Below are positions 1 to 9,482 of a stretch of 64,000 bases of DNA, piece by piece (within the stretch, counting starts at the first letter, position 1; each line of letters starts with the position of its first letter). The DNA lies in contig NZ_JAASQT010000004.1 of the NCBI RefSeq assembly GCF_011761985.1, forward strand, positions 124,001 through 188,000, in the 5' to 3' direction. Under the pieces are notes generated by a model. The model saw only the letters and a list, made by a program, of their open reading frames with translations, was not told where the DNA came from and searched no databases. The DNA comes from Brevundimonas terrae. GTDB taxonomy: Bacteria; Pseudomonadota; Alphaproteobacteria; Caulobacterales; Caulobacteraceae. The position numbers and the translations under genes were made by a program.

Positions 1-986
1 GGGACATAGGCCGGACCAAAGCGCTCGGCGATGGCTTCGCGGGCCTGTGCGATGCCTTCGGGGGTCACATAGACGCCGTCGGTACGCATATAGGTGATCA
101 GACCGCCGGTATCATCGACGCCTTCATACAGCTTTTGCGCGGCCTGCATAGTGCGCTGGGCCGTAAAGCCCAGTTTACGAGCGGCTTCCTGTTGCAGGGT
201 CGAGGTGGTGAAGGGTGGCGAGGGCGAACGCTTGGCCGGTTTCTTCTCGACCGATTTGATCGTGAAGTCGCCGCTGTCGATCGCATAACGGGCAGCGGTC
301 GCCATGGCCTCGGACACAATATCCAGACGTTGGACGCGCTTGCCTTCGTGTTTGACCAGACGGGTGGTGAAGGGCGGGCTGTCAGCGATCAGGTCTGCTT
401 CGACCGACCAGTATTCCTGCGGCTTGAAGCGTTCGATTTCCATTTCGCGATCGACAACGATGCGAAGGGCAACCGATTGAACGCGACCCGCCGAGCGGGC
501 ACCAGGCAGCTTGCGCCACAGTACCGGCGACAGGTTGAAACCGACCAGATAGTCCAGAGCGCGGCGGGCCAGATAGGCCTCGACCAGTTCCATATCCAGT
601 TGGCGCGGATTGGCCATAGCCTCGAGGACAGCCGACTTGGTGATCGCGTTGAACGTCACGCGCTCGACCGACGTATCCTTCAGGGCCTTCTTCTTGTTCA
701 GGACTTCCAGAACGTGCCAGCTGATCGCCTCTCCCTCGCGGTCGGGGTCGGTCGCGAGAATAACGCGGTCGGCCTTCTTGGCCTCTTCGGCGATTTCCGA
801 CAGGCGCTTGGTGGCCTTGGCGTCCACTTCCCACTGCATGGCAAAGTCATCGTCGGGCAGGACCGAGCCATCCTTGGACGGCAAGTCCCGGATATGCCCG
901 TATGAAGCCAGGACCTTATAGTCCGGCCCCAGATACTTATTGATTGTTTTAGCCTTCGCGGGGCTCTCGACGATGACGAGATTCAT
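1..986 (-). CDS. topA: DNA topoisomerase I, N-terminal part (cut by window edge)
   Basis: Type IA topoisomerase that relaxes negative supercoils through a 5'-phosphotyrosine intermediate. The 328 codons present start at the ATG at 986 and run off the window. They show the Toprim domain (ESPAKAKTI at residues 7-15, acidic DPDREGEAI at 80-88), the core (LPGARSAGRVQS around 160-171) and the catalytic tyrosine in TYMRTDG (Y299). The C-terminal zinc/topoisomerase repeats lie outside the window. It follows pyrB-pyrC'-plsY-dprA on the same strand, an order familiar in Caulobacterales. Identification is secure. Confidence 0.97.
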   Translation of the reverse strand, partial: MNLVIVESPAKAKTINKYLGPDYKVLASYGHIRDLPSKDGSVLPDDDFAMQWEVDAKATKRLSEIAEEAKKADRVILATDPDREGEAISWHVLEVLNKKKALKDTSVERVTFNAITKSAVLEAMANPRQLDMELVEAYLARRALDYLVGFNLSPVLWRKLPGARSAGRVQSVALRIVVDREMEIERFKPQEYWSVEADLIADSPPFTTRLVKHEGKRVQRLDIVSEAMATAARYAIDSGDFTIKSVEKKPAKRSPSPPFTTSTLQQEAARKLGFTAQRTMQAAQKLYEGVDDTGGLITYMRTDGVYVTPEGIAQAREAIAERFGPAYV

Positions 987-1141
987 GGCGCTCTATTCGA
1001 GGAAACGGGGGCGCGAACGTGGTTGCGACCGATGGATATGTCAATGCGCCTTGAAAACAACGCATGCCGTAACGTGTGTGTTGCATTGAAATGCAACCTA
1101 GGGTTACATATGGTCAAGCTGGGCGCTGTGAGGGAGTGGCT

Positions 1142-1336
1142 ATGCTGGTTTTGCGCAATCAGGTTCAAGCGGGCGAAGTACGGGACAGAGCCTGTGAGGC
1201 GCTGCCCAAGGGTGTCACCCATATCCGTGAGTATGTAGGCAGCATGTCCAGCGAACTGGCGCAAATGGCGCGAGGGCAGGGCGACGAGCGACTGGCATGC
1301 TTGCTGGAGTTGGCGGCGGAAATGGCAAAGCATTGA
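1142..1336 (+). CDS. Small hypothetical protein (64 aa) between topA and dprA
   Basis: A 64-residue ORF on the strand opposite to both neighbours. Its ATG at 1142 follows a purine-rich GAGGGAG ribosome-binding site at good spacing. The product is predicted mainly helical, without a signal peptide or membrane segment, and matches no family I recognise. The frame can be extended to 1076, but that start has no ribosome-binding site. It could be a real small gene or chance; the good start site is the main support. Confidence 0.45.
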   Translation: MLVLRNQVQAGEVRDRACEALPKGVTHIREYVGSMSSELAQMARGQGDERLACLLELAAEMAKH

Positions 1337-1359
1337 GCACAAAGCGACACCGTACCCGC

Positions 1360-2448
1360 CTACAGGCCGGAAACCAGTCCACCCGGTAGCAGGGTGGCCC
1401 GATCCGTCAGACTTAGCTCCAGCAGGGCGGCGGCAACCGTGGCGGCGGGCAGGTTCAGATGACGCGACAATTCATCCGTCGCCGTGGGGACGGGCGATAA
1501 CAGGCGTGCGATTTTCTCGATCACATCATGCGCTGGCTCGGCCATGACAGGTTCAAAATCCGGTACGGCGTGTGGCTCGAACAATGAGCGAAGCGTCGTA
1601 AAGGCCCGCTGTACGTCCTCGGCACTTTCGCAAAGGATGGCCCCCTGACGTAACAGGTCATTGGTGCCGCGTGTGCGGGGATCAAGCGGCGATCCGGGCA
1701 CCGCAAACACGTCGCGATTCTGTTCGGCGGCGATGCGTGCGGTAATCAGCGAGCCGGATTTCAGTTCGGCCTCGACCACGATCACACCGCGTGACAGCCC
1801 TGACAATATGCGGTTACGACGTGGAAAATCGCGCGCCTGAGCCCGCATTCCCATCGGGCTTTCCGATACCAGACAGCCGGTCTCGCCGATTTTGGCATGT
1901 AGTTCGGCATTTTCGGGCGGATAGATGTCGTCGATGCCGCCCCCCAGAACGGCGACAGTGCCTGTTTCCTGCGCGCCAGAATGGGCGGCGGTATCAATCC
2001 CGCGCGCAAGGCCGGAAACGACGACATGTCCTGCCTGACCCAGTTCGCGGGCCAGATCGCGGGCAATGCGTAGCCCGCCAGCAGAAGCAATCCGAGCGCC
2101 GACAATGGCAATCGTTTCACCATGCAGCAGGTCTTTACGGCCCTTCACCCACAAAACGGGCGGCGGTGGGTCAATATGTGAAAGCCGCAGGGGATAGTGG
2201 GCATCGCCACGAACCAGAAGCGTGGCACCATAGGCGTGTCCGGCTTCAAGCTCGGCTTCTATGGTGCGGGTATCGGGCAGATTATAGGTCGCACGACCGC
2301 TGCGGCGGACCAGATCGGGCAGGGCGTCGATGGCGGTGATCGCACTGCCGAAACGCTGCAAAAGCTGGGAAAAGGTGACGGGACCGATTTTATCGGTCCG
2401 CGCCAGCCGGAGGCGGGCAAAACGCTCGGCCTCCGGCAGGGCCGTCAT
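1360..2448 (-). CDS. dprA: DNA-processing protein DprA (Smf)
   Basis: Loads RecA on incoming single-stranded DNA during natural transformation. The 362 residues comprise a short helical N-terminal region, the Rossmann-like DprA domain from about residue 80 (IVGARIAS at 115-122, [14 protein letters not shown] at 143-156, [12 protein letters not shown] at 208-219) and a C-terminal winged helix after about 300. Its ATG overlaps the plsY stop by 4 bases, so the two are translationally coupled. Length and motifs are normal for the family. Confidence 0.96.
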   Translation of the reverse strand: MTALPEAERFARLRLARTDKIGPVTFSQLLQRFGSAITAIDALPDLVRRSGRATYNLPDTRTIEAELEAGHAYGATLLVRGDAHYPLRLSHIDPPPPVLWVKGRKDLLHGETIAIVGARIASAGGLRIARDLARELGQAGHVVVSGLARGIDTAAHSGAQETGTVAVLGGGIDDIYPPENAELHAKIGETGCLVSESPMGMRAQARDFPRRNRILSGLSRGVIVVEAELKSGSLITARIAAEQNRDVFAVPGSPLDPRTRGTNDLLRQGAILCESAEDVQRAFTTLRSLFEPHAVPDFEPVMAEPAHDVIEKIARLLSPVPTATDELSRHLNLPAATVAAALLELSLTDRATLLPGGLVSGL

Positions 2449-3098
2449 GCTTTGACGTCTCCGGCCTTCTTGCCGCCGATCTTGGGCTCTTGTCCCTTGA
2501 TGAGGCGCCCAATGTTCTCATGGTGCCGGAACCAGATCAGGACAGCGGCAAAGATCGCCAGAAGATAGATCGGCTTGGCGATAGGAAAGCCCATAGATGC
2601 CACCGAGGTAATGCCAATCAGTGGGGTTACCGCAGACGCAATAAGGGCCGACAGAGACGAAATACGGAAGGCAAAGGCGCAGACCAGCCAAATCAGCGCG
2701 GCCACCAGCCCCAGAGGCCAGTGCGCGGCCAGCATCAGGCCAAAGAAGGTTGCGACCCCCTTGCCGCCCTTGAATTTAAGCCACACCGGATAGAGGTGGC
2801 CAAGGAAGGCCGCACCACCGGCTAGAGCCGCAGCCACTTCGCTGCCGGTAATGTAGCGGGCCAGAAGCAGAGCCACAGCGCCCTTGCCAGCGTCCAGCAA
2901 CAGGGTCGCGATGGCCAGATCTTTACGGCCGGTACGCAGCACATTGGTGGCGCCGATGTTTCCAGAGCCGATCTTGCGGACATCACCCGCACCAAAGGCA
3001 CGGGTCAGCAACACACCAAAAGGTATGGAGCCGAGCAGATAGCCCGCGATCGTGACCAGACCGAGAGTTACGAGGGCGGGGGCCGCCAAATCCTGCAC
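2445..3098 (-). CDS. plsY: Glycerol-3-phosphate acyltransferase PlsY
   Basis: Membrane enzyme transferring acyl groups from acyl-phosphate to glycerol-3-phosphate, the first step of phospholipid synthesis. The 217-residue protein has about five membrane segments and the three PlsY loop motifs: GSIPFG (23-28), [12 protein letters not shown] (44-55) and [13 protein letters not shown] (108-120). The start is a GTG at 3098. It sits between pyrC' (12-bp gap) and dprA (4-bp overlap), probably in one operon with pyrB. Confidence 0.96.
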   Translation of the reverse strand: MQDLAAPALVTLGLVTIAGYLLGSIPFGVLLTRAFGAGDVRKIGSGNIGATNVLRTGRKDLAIATLLLDAGKGAVALLLARYITGSEVAAALAGGAAFLGHLYPVWLKFKGGKGVATFFGLMLAAHWPLGLVAALIWLVCAFAFRISSLSALIASAVTPLIGITSVASMGFPIAKPIYLLAIFAAVLIWFRHHENIGRLIKGQEPKIGGKKAGDVKA

Positions 3099-3110
3099 TT
3101 TGATTCGCTC

Positions 3111-4403
3111 CTATGCGCGCTGATCGTAGACGATGCGACCGTCGACGATGGTGAGCAAGACCTTGCCTTGCAAACGGCGGCCGTCAAACGGCGAGTTCTT
3201 GGACTTGGACTTCAGCTTGGCCGCGTCCACAACGATGGGCGCACCCGCATCGAACAGGATCAGGTCGGCGGGGGCACCTTGGGCAATCACACCGCTGTCG
3301 AGGCCCAGCAAGTTGGCCGGATTTTGCGTCATCGGGCGCAGCACGTCGATCAGGTCGATCCCGTTATCGTGGTGCAGATTGGTGACGGCGGCGGCAAGAA
3401 GGGTTTCCAACCCCACAGCGCCGGGTTCAGCCTCAGCGAACGGACGGCGCTTGTTTTCCGCCGGTTCGGGACAATGCGCCGAAGTAATCACGTCGATCAG
3501 GCCGTCACGAATGCCTTCGATCATAGCCTGACGGTCACCTTCGGTGCGAAGAGGCGGATCAAGACGATAGAAGGTGCGATAATCGCCGATATCGATCTCG
3601 TTAAAGCACAGGTGGTTGATCGACACCGATGCCGCAACATCCAAGCCGCGTGTACGAGCGCGGGTCAGGACCTCCAGAGCGCCTTCGGTTGAAATCTGGT
3701 CGACAAGGAAACGTGCGCCGGTTTGTTCGACCAGAGCCAGATCGCGCTCCAACTGAATACGCTCGGCCAGAGCGGGCTGGCCCGACAGGCCAAGACGCGT
3801 GGCCAGTTCGCCCGCCGTCGCGACCGTGCCTTCCGACAACCACGGCTCGACAGGACGGCAAGAAATCAGGGCGTTGAACGAGGCTGCGTAGCTCATCACC
3901 CGTTGCAGGGTGCGGCTGTTGCGGATCACATGGTCTACGTCGGTGAAATAAAGCGCACCGGCTTCGTCCATCAGGCCGATTTCGGCCATGCGCTCACCTT
4001 CACGGCCTTGGGTGGCAGCACCGGCAGCGTGGACATGCACCAGTCCCAGCGCGGCACCACGACGACGGATGTGGTCGATGGTGGCGGGATCATCGATAGC
4101 CGGATCGGTGTCGGGCTGGATGACGATGGTGGTCACGCCACCCGCAGCCGCAGACAGGCTGGCCGATTTCAGAGTTTCTTTGGGCTCGTTGCCCGGCTCG
4201 CCGGTCTTCACGCGGATGTCGATCAGCCCGGGGGCAAGGATGCGCCCTTGGGCATTAATGACAGTCGCGCCAGCTGGAGCCGACTGGGCCGAGCCGTGCA
4301 TGACCTCTTTGATGCGACCGTTCTCGATGATGACGCCACCAGCGCCATCATAGTCACTGGCAGGATCAATCAGGCGGGCATTGAGGATAGCGGTAATGGT
4401 CAT
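3111..4403 (-). CDS. Dihydroorotase-like protein lacking catalytic metal ligands (PyrC'/PyrX type)
   Basis: Class I dihydroorotase-fold protein of 430 residues directly after pyrB (stop and start share one base). Active enzymes carry a DxHxH metal motif near residue 62; here it reads DIRVKTGEP, with both histidines gone. The usual TDHAPH catalytic motif is replaced by TSAHCPEP (307-314), and the first histidine of the HHL motif is Asn (NHL, 263-265). The rest of the barrel is intact. In Pseudomonas such a pseudo-dihydroorotase is a structural partner of aspartate transcarbamoylase. I infer a non-catalytic role; a true pyrC should exist elsewhere. Confidence 0.88.
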   Translation of the reverse strand: MTITAILNARLIDPASDYDGAGGVIIENGRIKEVMHGSAQSAPAGATVINAQGRILAPGLIDIRVKTGEPGNEPKETLKSASLSAAAGGVTTIVIQPDTDPAIDDPATIDHIRRRGAALGLVHVHAAGAATQGREGERMAEIGLMDEAGALYFTDVDHVIRNSRTLQRVMSYAASFNALISCRPVEPWLSEGTVATAGELATRLGLSGQPALAERIQLERDLALVEQTGARFLVDQISTEGALEVLTRARTRGLDVAASVSINHLCFNEIDIGDYRTFYRLDPPLRTEGDRQAMIEGIRDGLIDVITSAHCPEPAENKRRPFAEAEPGAVGLETLLAAAVTNLHHDNGIDLIDVLRPMTQNPANLLGLDSGVIAQGAPADLILFDAGAPIVVDAAKLKSKSKNSPFDGRRLQGKVLLTIVDGRIVYDQRA

Positions 4404-5383
4404 TATTCGTCTCCCGCGCGGCGGTGGGCGAGGGCGGCCAGTACAGCCATGCGGGCGGCCACGCCCATCTCAACCTGATCCTGAATAAGCGAAACAGACA
4501 GGTCGTCGGCAACGTCGGAATCGATTTCAACGCCTCGGTTCATCGGGCCGGGGTGCATGACCTTGGCTGTGGGCTTGGCATAGGCCAACTTTTCACGGTC
4601 CAGACCCCAGAAACGGAAATACTCGCGCGTGGACGGAATGAGCGCCCCTGCCATTCGTTCCATTTGCAGGCGTAACATCATAACAACATCAACGCCTTGC
4701 AGGCCTTCCTTCATGTCATGGAAGATTTCGACATTCCAGCGCCGGGCCACGCTCGGGATCAGGGTGGTGGGGCCGACCAAGCGAACATTGGCACCCATCA
4801 TCTGCAACAGGGCGATGTTGGAGCGCGCTACGCGGCTGTGGGTCACGTCCCCACAGATCGCGACCGTCAGGCCGCCGACATCGCCAAAACTGCGACGCAG
4901 GGTCAGCAGGTCCAGTAAGGCCTGTGTGGGGTGTTCATGGCGGCCGTCACCGGCGTTCACAACGGCGCACCCGACCTTCTGCGACAGCAGGTCCACCGCG
5001 CCCGAGGCCGAGTGGCGCACCACAAGAATCTCCGGCTTCATGGCGTTCAGAGTCACGGCGGTGTCGATCAGGGTCTCGCCCTTCTTCACCGAAGACGAGG
5101 CAACCGGCATGGTCACAACATCTGCGCCCAGTCGCTTGGCGGCGATCTCGAAAGAGGAACTGGTGCGGGTCGAGTTCTCGAAGAACAGGTTTACGACCGT
5201 CTGTCCGCGCATCAGGTCGATGCCTTTGGCGGACTGGCGGTTAAAGTCGACGAAAGCGTCGGCCAGATCGAGCAAAGCCATGGCGGCGGGCGGATTTAAA
5301 TCCGCAGCAGCAAGGAAGTGGGCTTTGGGGAACGGGGTGAGCCGCTCCTGAATGATTTCGGTGACATGTGCGGCTTGGGTCAT
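4403..5383 (-). CDS. pyrB: Aspartate carbamoyltransferase catalytic subunit
   Basis: Condenses carbamoyl phosphate with aspartate in pyrimidine synthesis. The 326-residue protein contains the carbamoyl-phosphate motif STRTSSSFE (71-79), [14 protein letters not shown] (145-158) and the C-terminal aspartate domain with [12 protein letters not shown]. No pyrI-like regulatory subunit is seen, which fits the dodecameric ATCase type built with an inactive dihydroorotase such as the next gene. ATG at 5383. An inverted-repeat region lies just upstream (5424-5457). Confidence 0.97.
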   Translation of the reverse strand: MTQAAHVTEIIQERLTPFPKAHFLAAADLNPPAAMALLDLADAFVDFNRQSAKGIDLMRGQTVVNLFFENSTRTSSSFEIAAKRLGADVVTMPVASSSVKKGETLIDTAVTLNAMKPEILVVRHSASGAVDLLSQKVGCAVVNAGDGRHEHPTQALLDLLTLRRSFGDVGGLTVAICGDVTHSRVARSNIALLQMMGANVRLVGPTTLIPSVARRWNVEIFHDMKEGLQGVDVVMMLRLQMERMAGALIPSTREYFRFWGLDREKLAYAKPTAKVMHPGPMNRGVEIDSDVADDLSVSLIQDQVEMGVAARMAVLAALAHRRAGDE

Positions 5384-5423
5384 CGAGAAGCCGCTATAGG
5401 CGTGTCCGGCGCTTGAGGGAATA

Positions 5424-5457
5424 GTGTGACGCCATCACATCGTTAGATAGCGTCACA
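5424..5457. promoter_or_regulatory. Inverted-repeat cluster upstream of pyrB
   Basis: The pyrB-ruvX gap contains TGTGA-N5-TCACA (5425-5439) followed by a further TCACA (5453-5457). The outer copies also form an 8-bp stem, TGTGACGC with GCGTCACA. It resembles a CRP/FNR-family half-site arrangement but has a 5-bp rather than 6-bp spacer. An operator for pyrB is inferred; an mRNA hairpin is the alternative. Confidence 0.3.
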
Positions 5458-5474
5458 TCAGGTTTCCGATTGTC

Positions 5475-5960
5475 TCAGATTTGGCCGCTGCTGATACGCA
5501 GCTGATCCAGCGCGCCCTGCAAAATCCAAGACGCGGCTGTGCGGTCCACAACCTCGGCGCGGCGTTTGCGGTTCAGGTCCAGTTCCTCGATCAGGAAACG
5601 CTCTACACCCGCGGTGGACAGGCGTTCGTCCTGAAAGGCGATATTGACGGGGCGGATGCGTTCCAGATTACGGGCAAAGGCGCGGCACGACTGGGCGCGC
5701 GGCCCCTCGGTGCCGTCCATGTTCAGCGGCAGGCCGATCACCAGAGCCGAGACATTGCGCCCGTCCATAAGCTTGAACAGCGCCTCGGCTTCCTGCGTGA
5801 ACTTTGTCTTGCGGATCAGCTGGAGCGGGCTGGCAATCATGCGACTGGCGTCGGAAACGGCGACGCCGATGGTTTTCTCGCCAAGGTCCAGTCCGATCCA
5901 CGAGGTGTTCGGAGGGCAGGCGGCGGGCAGGTCTTTTAGGTCAAATACAGGCACAAACAC
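5475..5960 (-). CDS. ruvX: Putative pre-16S rRNA nuclease / Holliday junction resolvase YqgF
   Basis: RNase H-like nuclease of 161 residues, known as YqgF/RuvX, that finishes 16S rRNA 5' processing. Active-site acidic positions are visible in GLDLGEKTIGVAVSD (23-37), DERLST (111-116) and VVDRTAA (137-143). Its start is a GTG at 5960. The usual start just before the RNase H fold is unclear because about 20 residues precede the first strand. It is divergent from gatC. Confidence 0.93.
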   Translation of the reverse strand: MFVPVFDLKDLPAACPPNTSWIGLDLGEKTIGVAVSDASRMIASPLQLIRKTKFTQEAEALFKLMDGRNVSALVIGLPLNMDGTEGPRAQSCRAFARNLERIRPVNIAFQDERLSTAGVERFLIEELDLNRKRRAEVVDRTAASWILQGALDQLRISSGQI

Positions 5961-6074
5961 CCCATATTACATAGGGAACCGCTTGTCGAAGGCGCGGCAG
6001 AGCGGTAACCCACTTCTTTATTGTAGGCGCGACGACTCCCTATCGTTGTGCCGCCGGATATTTCGGAGACTTTC

Positions 6075-6362
6075 ATGGCTATCGACGCCGCGACGGTGAG
6101 GCGGGTTGCCCACCTCGCCCGTATCAAAACCCCCGAGGAACGCCTGGAGCCGCTGGCCCAGGAGCTGAACGGTATCCTGAACTGGATCGAGCAGCTGAAC
6201 GAGGTGGACGTAGACGGTGTCGAGCCGATGACCTCGAACGTGGCCCAGACCCTGCGCCTGCGTGACGACGTTGTGACCGACGGCGACAAGGTTGCCGATG
6301 TCCTGTCCAACGCACCCAAGGCCGCAGACGGCTTCTTCGTCGTACCGAAGGTCGTGGAGTAA
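6075..6362 (+). CDS. gatC: Aspartyl/glutamyl-tRNA(Asn/Gln) amidotransferase subunit C
   Basis: Small subunit (95 aa) stabilising GatA in the GatCAB complex, which amidates Glu-tRNA(Gln) or Asp-tRNA(Asn). It has the typical helical start [17 protein letters not shown] and a C-terminal stretch ending in [12 protein letters not shown] 6075 is chosen because GGAG lies at good spacing upstream; an in-frame extension to 6048 lacks one. gatA follows after 3 bases. Confidence 0.95.
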   Translation: MAIDAATVRRVAHLARIKTPEERLEPLAQELNGILNWIEQLNEVDVDGVEPMTSNVAQTLRLRDDVVTDGDKVADVLSNAPKAADGFFVVPKVVE

Positions 6363-6365
6363 ATA

Positions 6366-7844
6366 ATGAGCGACCTGACCAAACTGACGCTGGCCGATGC
6401 CGTTGACGGCCTGAAAGCCAAGACCTTCTCGTCGGAAGAGCTGACCCAAGCCTTCCTTGGCGAGATTGCGAGCGCCAACCCGACGCTGAACGCCTATGTC
6501 GAAGTGACGGGCGAAAAGGCACTGGCACAAGCCCGCGCATCTGACGCCAAGCTCGCCAAGGGCGAGGGCGGTGACCTTGAGGGCGCGCCGCTAGGCATCA
6601 AGGACCTGTTCTGCACCGAGGGTGTGCAGACGACAGCCGGTTCCAACATGCTGCGCGGCTTTGTGCCGCCGTATGAATCGACCGTCACCGCCAATCTGTG
6701 GCGCGACGGTGCGGTCATGCTGGGCAAGCTGAACATGGACGAGTTCGCCATGGGCTCGGCCAACGAGACCTCGGCCTTTGGTCCAGTTGTGAACCCGTGG
6801 AAAGCTCAGGGCGATGATGCGCAACTGACGCCGGGCGGCTCGTCGGGCGGCTCGGCTTCGGCTGTGGCTGCAAACCTGTGCCTTGCTGCGACTGCTTCGG
6901 ATACCGGTGGCTCGATCCGCCAACCGGCAGCCTTTACCGGCACCGTGGGCATCAAGCCGACCTATGGCCGCGCCAGCCGCTTCGGTATGGTCGCGTTTGC
7001 CTCGTCGCTGGATCAGGCAGGACCGATCACCAAGACGGTGAAAGACTCGGCCATCCTGCTGAAATCCATGTGCTCGTTCGACACCAAGGATTCCACCAGC
7101 CTCGACGTTCCGACTCCGGATTGGGCCGCTTCGGTTGGCCAGTCGGTCAAGGGTCTGCGCATCGGCGTTCCGGCGGAATACCTGATCGACGGTATGCCCG
7201 AAGAGATCAAGAAGCTGTGGGAGCAGGGCGTCGAGTGGCTGAAAGCCGCTGGCTGCGAGATCGTCCAGATCAGCCTGCCGCACACCAAATATGCCCTGCC
7301 GACCTATTATATCGTGGCTCCGGCAGAGGCTTCGTCGAACCTCGCCCGTTATGATGGCATGCGTTTCGGTCACCGCGCCGAAGAATTCACCTCGCTAGAC
7401 GACCTGTACGCCGCATCGCGCGCAGAGGGCTTTGGCAAGGAAGTTCAGCGCCGCCTGACCATCGGTGCCTATGTGCTGTCGGCTGGCTTCTATGACGCCT
7501 ATTACGTTCGCGCCCTGAAGGTGCGTCGTCGCATTGCCGAGGACTTCGACAATGTGTGGGGCAAGGTTGACGCCATCCTGACGCCGTCGACCCCGTCGGC
7601 TGCGTTCAAGCTGGGCGACAAGCAGATCGATCCGCTGACCATGTATCTGAACGACGTCTTCACCGTCACGACCAATCTGGCCGGTCTTCCGGGCATTTCG
7701 GTTCCGGCGGGTCTGGACTCGAAGGGGCTGCCGCTGGGTCTGCAGATCATCGGCAAGGCACTGGATGAAGATACCGTCTTCAAGGTCGCAGGCGCGATCG
7801 AAGACGCTGCCGGTTTCGTTTCCAAACCGGCCAAGTGGTGGTGA
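6366..7844 (+). CDS. gatA: Aspartyl/glutamyl-tRNA(Asn/Gln) amidotransferase subunit A
   Basis: Glutaminase subunit of GatCAB (492 aa), an amidase-signature enzyme releasing ammonia from glutamine. The Ser-cisSer-Lys triad is visible: Lys79 in LGIKDLF, cis-Ser in PGGSSGGS (156-163) and the nucleophile Ser183 in DTGGSIRQP. Normal length. Together with gatC and gatB it forms a tight operon. Confidence 0.98.
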   Translation: MSDLTKLTLADAVDGLKAKTFSSEELTQAFLGEIASANPTLNAYVEVTGEKALAQARASDAKLAKGEGGDLEGAPLGIKDLFCTEGVQTTAGSNMLRGFVPPYESTVTANLWRDGAVMLGKLNMDEFAMGSANETSAFGPVVNPWKAQGDDAQLTPGGSSGGSASAVAANLCLAATASDTGGSIRQPAAFTGTVGIKPTYGRASRFGMVAFASSLDQAGPITKTVKDSAILLKSMCSFDTKDSTSLDVPTPDWAASVGQSVKGLRIGVPAEYLIDGMPEEIKKLWEQGVEWLKAAGCEIVQISLPHTKYALPTYYIVAPAEASSNLARYDGMRFGHRAEEFTSLDDLYAASRAEGFGKEVQRRLTIGAYVLSAGFYDAYYVRALKVRRRIAEDFDNVWGKVDAILTPSTPSAAFKLGDKQIDPLTMYLNDVFTVTTNLAGLPGISVPAGLDSKGLPLGLQIIGKALDEDTVFKVAGAIEDAAGFVSKPAKWW

Positions 7845-7846
7845 GC

Positions 7847-9340
7847 ATGAGCGCGAACGCAACTATTCTTAAGGGCCGTACGGGCGATTGGGAAATCGTC
7901 ATGGGTCTGGAAATCCACGCGCAGGTCGCGTCGAATTCCAAATTGTTCTCGGGCGCGGCTGTCGGCTTCGGCGCTGGCCCGAACGAGCAGGTCTCGTTGG
8001 TGGATGCCGGTTTCCCCGGCATGCTGCCGACCCTGAACAGGTTCTGCGTCGAGCAGGCTGTGAAATCGGGTCTGGGTCTTCGCGCCCAGATCAATCTGAA
8101 GTCGCAGTTCGACCGCAAGAACTACTTTTATCCGGACCTTCCGACCGGCTATCAGATCAGCCAGCTCTATCACCCGATCGTGGGTGAGGGCGTCGTAGAA
8201 GTAGAGGCCGAAGACGGCACCTTCTTCAATGTCGGCATCGAGCGCCTGCACCTTGAGCAAGACGCGGGCAAGCTGATCCACGACCTGTCGCCGACGGATT
8301 CCTATGTCGATCTGAACCGTGCGGGCACTGCCCTCATGGAAATCGTGTCGCGTCCTCACATCCGCTCGCCGGAACAGGCTGTGGCCTATGTGAAGAAGAT
8401 CCGCACCATCCTGATGTACCTTGGCACCTGCGACGGTGACATGGAGAAAGGCAATCTGCGTGCGGACGTGAACGTCTCGGTTTGCCCGGTCGGCAACTAT
8501 GACAAGTTCATGGAAACCGGTGATTTCGGCTTCCTCGGCACCCGTTGCGAGATCAAGAACGTCAACTCGTTCCGCTTCATCTCGCAGGCCATCAACTACG
8601 AAGCGCGTCGCCAGATCGAGATCGTAGAAGACGGCGGTAAGGTCGATCAGGAAACCCGCCTGTACGACCCGACCAAGGGCGAAACCCGCTCCATGCGTTC
8701 GAAGGAAGAAGCGCAGGATTATCGCTACTTCCCCGATCCGGACCTGCTGCCGCTGGTTCTGGAACAAACTTGGGTGGATGGCCTCAAGGCCAGCCTGCCG
8801 GAACTGCCGGATGACAAGCGCCGTCGCCTGATGGACCAGTATGGTCTGTCGCAATACGACGCCATTGTCCTGATCTCGGAACAGGCCAAGGCCGACTATT
8901 TCGAAGCCGCCGCCAAAGGCCGCGATGCCAAGCTGGTGTCGAACTGGGTGACGAACGAGATTTCGGCGCGTCTGGCAGCAGACAACCGTGACTTCAGCGA
9001 CAATCCGTTGCCGGCTGCCCATGTGGCCGAACTGGTTGAACTGATCGAAACCGGCGTGATCTCGTCCAAGATTGCCAAGGAAGTGTTCGACTACGTTTGG
9101 AAGGGCGAAGGCTCTCCGTCCGAAGTCGTTGAAAAGCACGGCCTGAAGCAGGTTACGGATACCGGTGCCATCGAGAAGGCTGTCGATGACCTGATCGCCG
9201 CCAATCCCGACAAGGCTGCTGCCGTTGCCGAGAAGCCGCAAGCGATCGGCTGGTTCGTCGGTCAGGTGATGAAGGCCACTGGCGGCAAGGCTAACCCTGC
9301 TGCGGTGAACCACATCCTTAAAGCAAAGCTGGGGCTTTAA
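7847..9340 (+). CDS. gatB: Aspartyl/glutamyl-tRNA(Asn/Gln) amidotransferase subunit B
   Basis: Kinase/amidotransferase subunit of GatCAB (497 aa). It opens with [13 protein letters not shown] and contains [25 protein letters not shown] and the [13 protein letters not shown] signature, with the helical YqeY-like tRNA-binding domain after about residue 350. ATG 7847 lies 2 bases after the gatA stop; in-frame GTGs just upstream overlap gatA and are less likely. The operon ends at the terminator at 9430. Confidence 0.98.
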   Translation: MSANATILKGRTGDWEIVMGLEIHAQVASNSKLFSGAAVGFGAGPNEQVSLVDAGFPGMLPTLNRFCVEQAVKSGLGLRAQINLKSQFDRKNYFYPDLPTGYQISQLYHPIVGEGVVEVEAEDGTFFNVGIERLHLEQDAGKLIHDLSPTDSYVDLNRAGTALMEIVSRPHIRSPEQAVAYVKKIRTILMYLGTCDGDMEKGNLRADVNVSVCPVGNYDKFMETGDFGFLGTRCEIKNVNSFRFISQAINYEARRQIEIVEDGGKVDQETRLYDPTKGETRSMRSKEEAQDYRYFPDPDLLPLVLEQTWVDGLKASLPELPDDKRRRLMDQYGLSQYDAIVLISEQAKADYFEAAAKGRDAKLVSNWVTNEISARLAADNRDFSDNPLPAAHVAELVELIETGVISSKIAKEVFDYVWKGEGSPSEVVEKHGLKQVTDTGAIEKAVDDLIAANPDKAAAVAEKPQAIGWFVGQVMKATGGKANPAAVNHILKAKLGL

Positions 9341-9343
9341 TAC

Positions 9344-9416
9344 TTGGGGGCTGCGGCCCCCAAACCCCCGGCAGTCGCTAACGCTCGCGACGCGGTCGCT
9401 CGCTGCTTGAGCGACA
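9344..9416. repeat. Cluster of short inverted repeats after gatB
   Basis: Three consecutive dyads: a GC-rich stem with TGCG loop (9344-9363), a partial palindrome GTCGC..GCGAC (9374-9391) and GTCGCTC..GAGCGAC (7-bp arms, 9395-9415). This is the look of an extragenic palindromic (REP-like) element. No second copy is visible in this window. Confidence 0.4.
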
Positions 9417-9429
9417 TATGATACTAAAA

Positions 9430-9460
9430 AAGCCCCTGAAGTTATAAGCTTCAGGGGCTT
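9430..9460. terminator. Bidirectional rho-independent terminator
   Basis: A perfect 12-bp stem (9430-9441 with 9449-9460) and 7-base loop, flanked by A-rich and T-rich tracts on either side. It lies between convergent gatB and the RcnB-like gene and can serve both. Confidence 0.85.
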
Positions 9461-9482
9461 TCTTTATGCAGTTTCGAGGCTG

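Noticed and set aside
135-905. A 256-codon plus-strand frame inside topA
   Set aside because: Antisense to topA, whose toprim and active-site motifs are clear.
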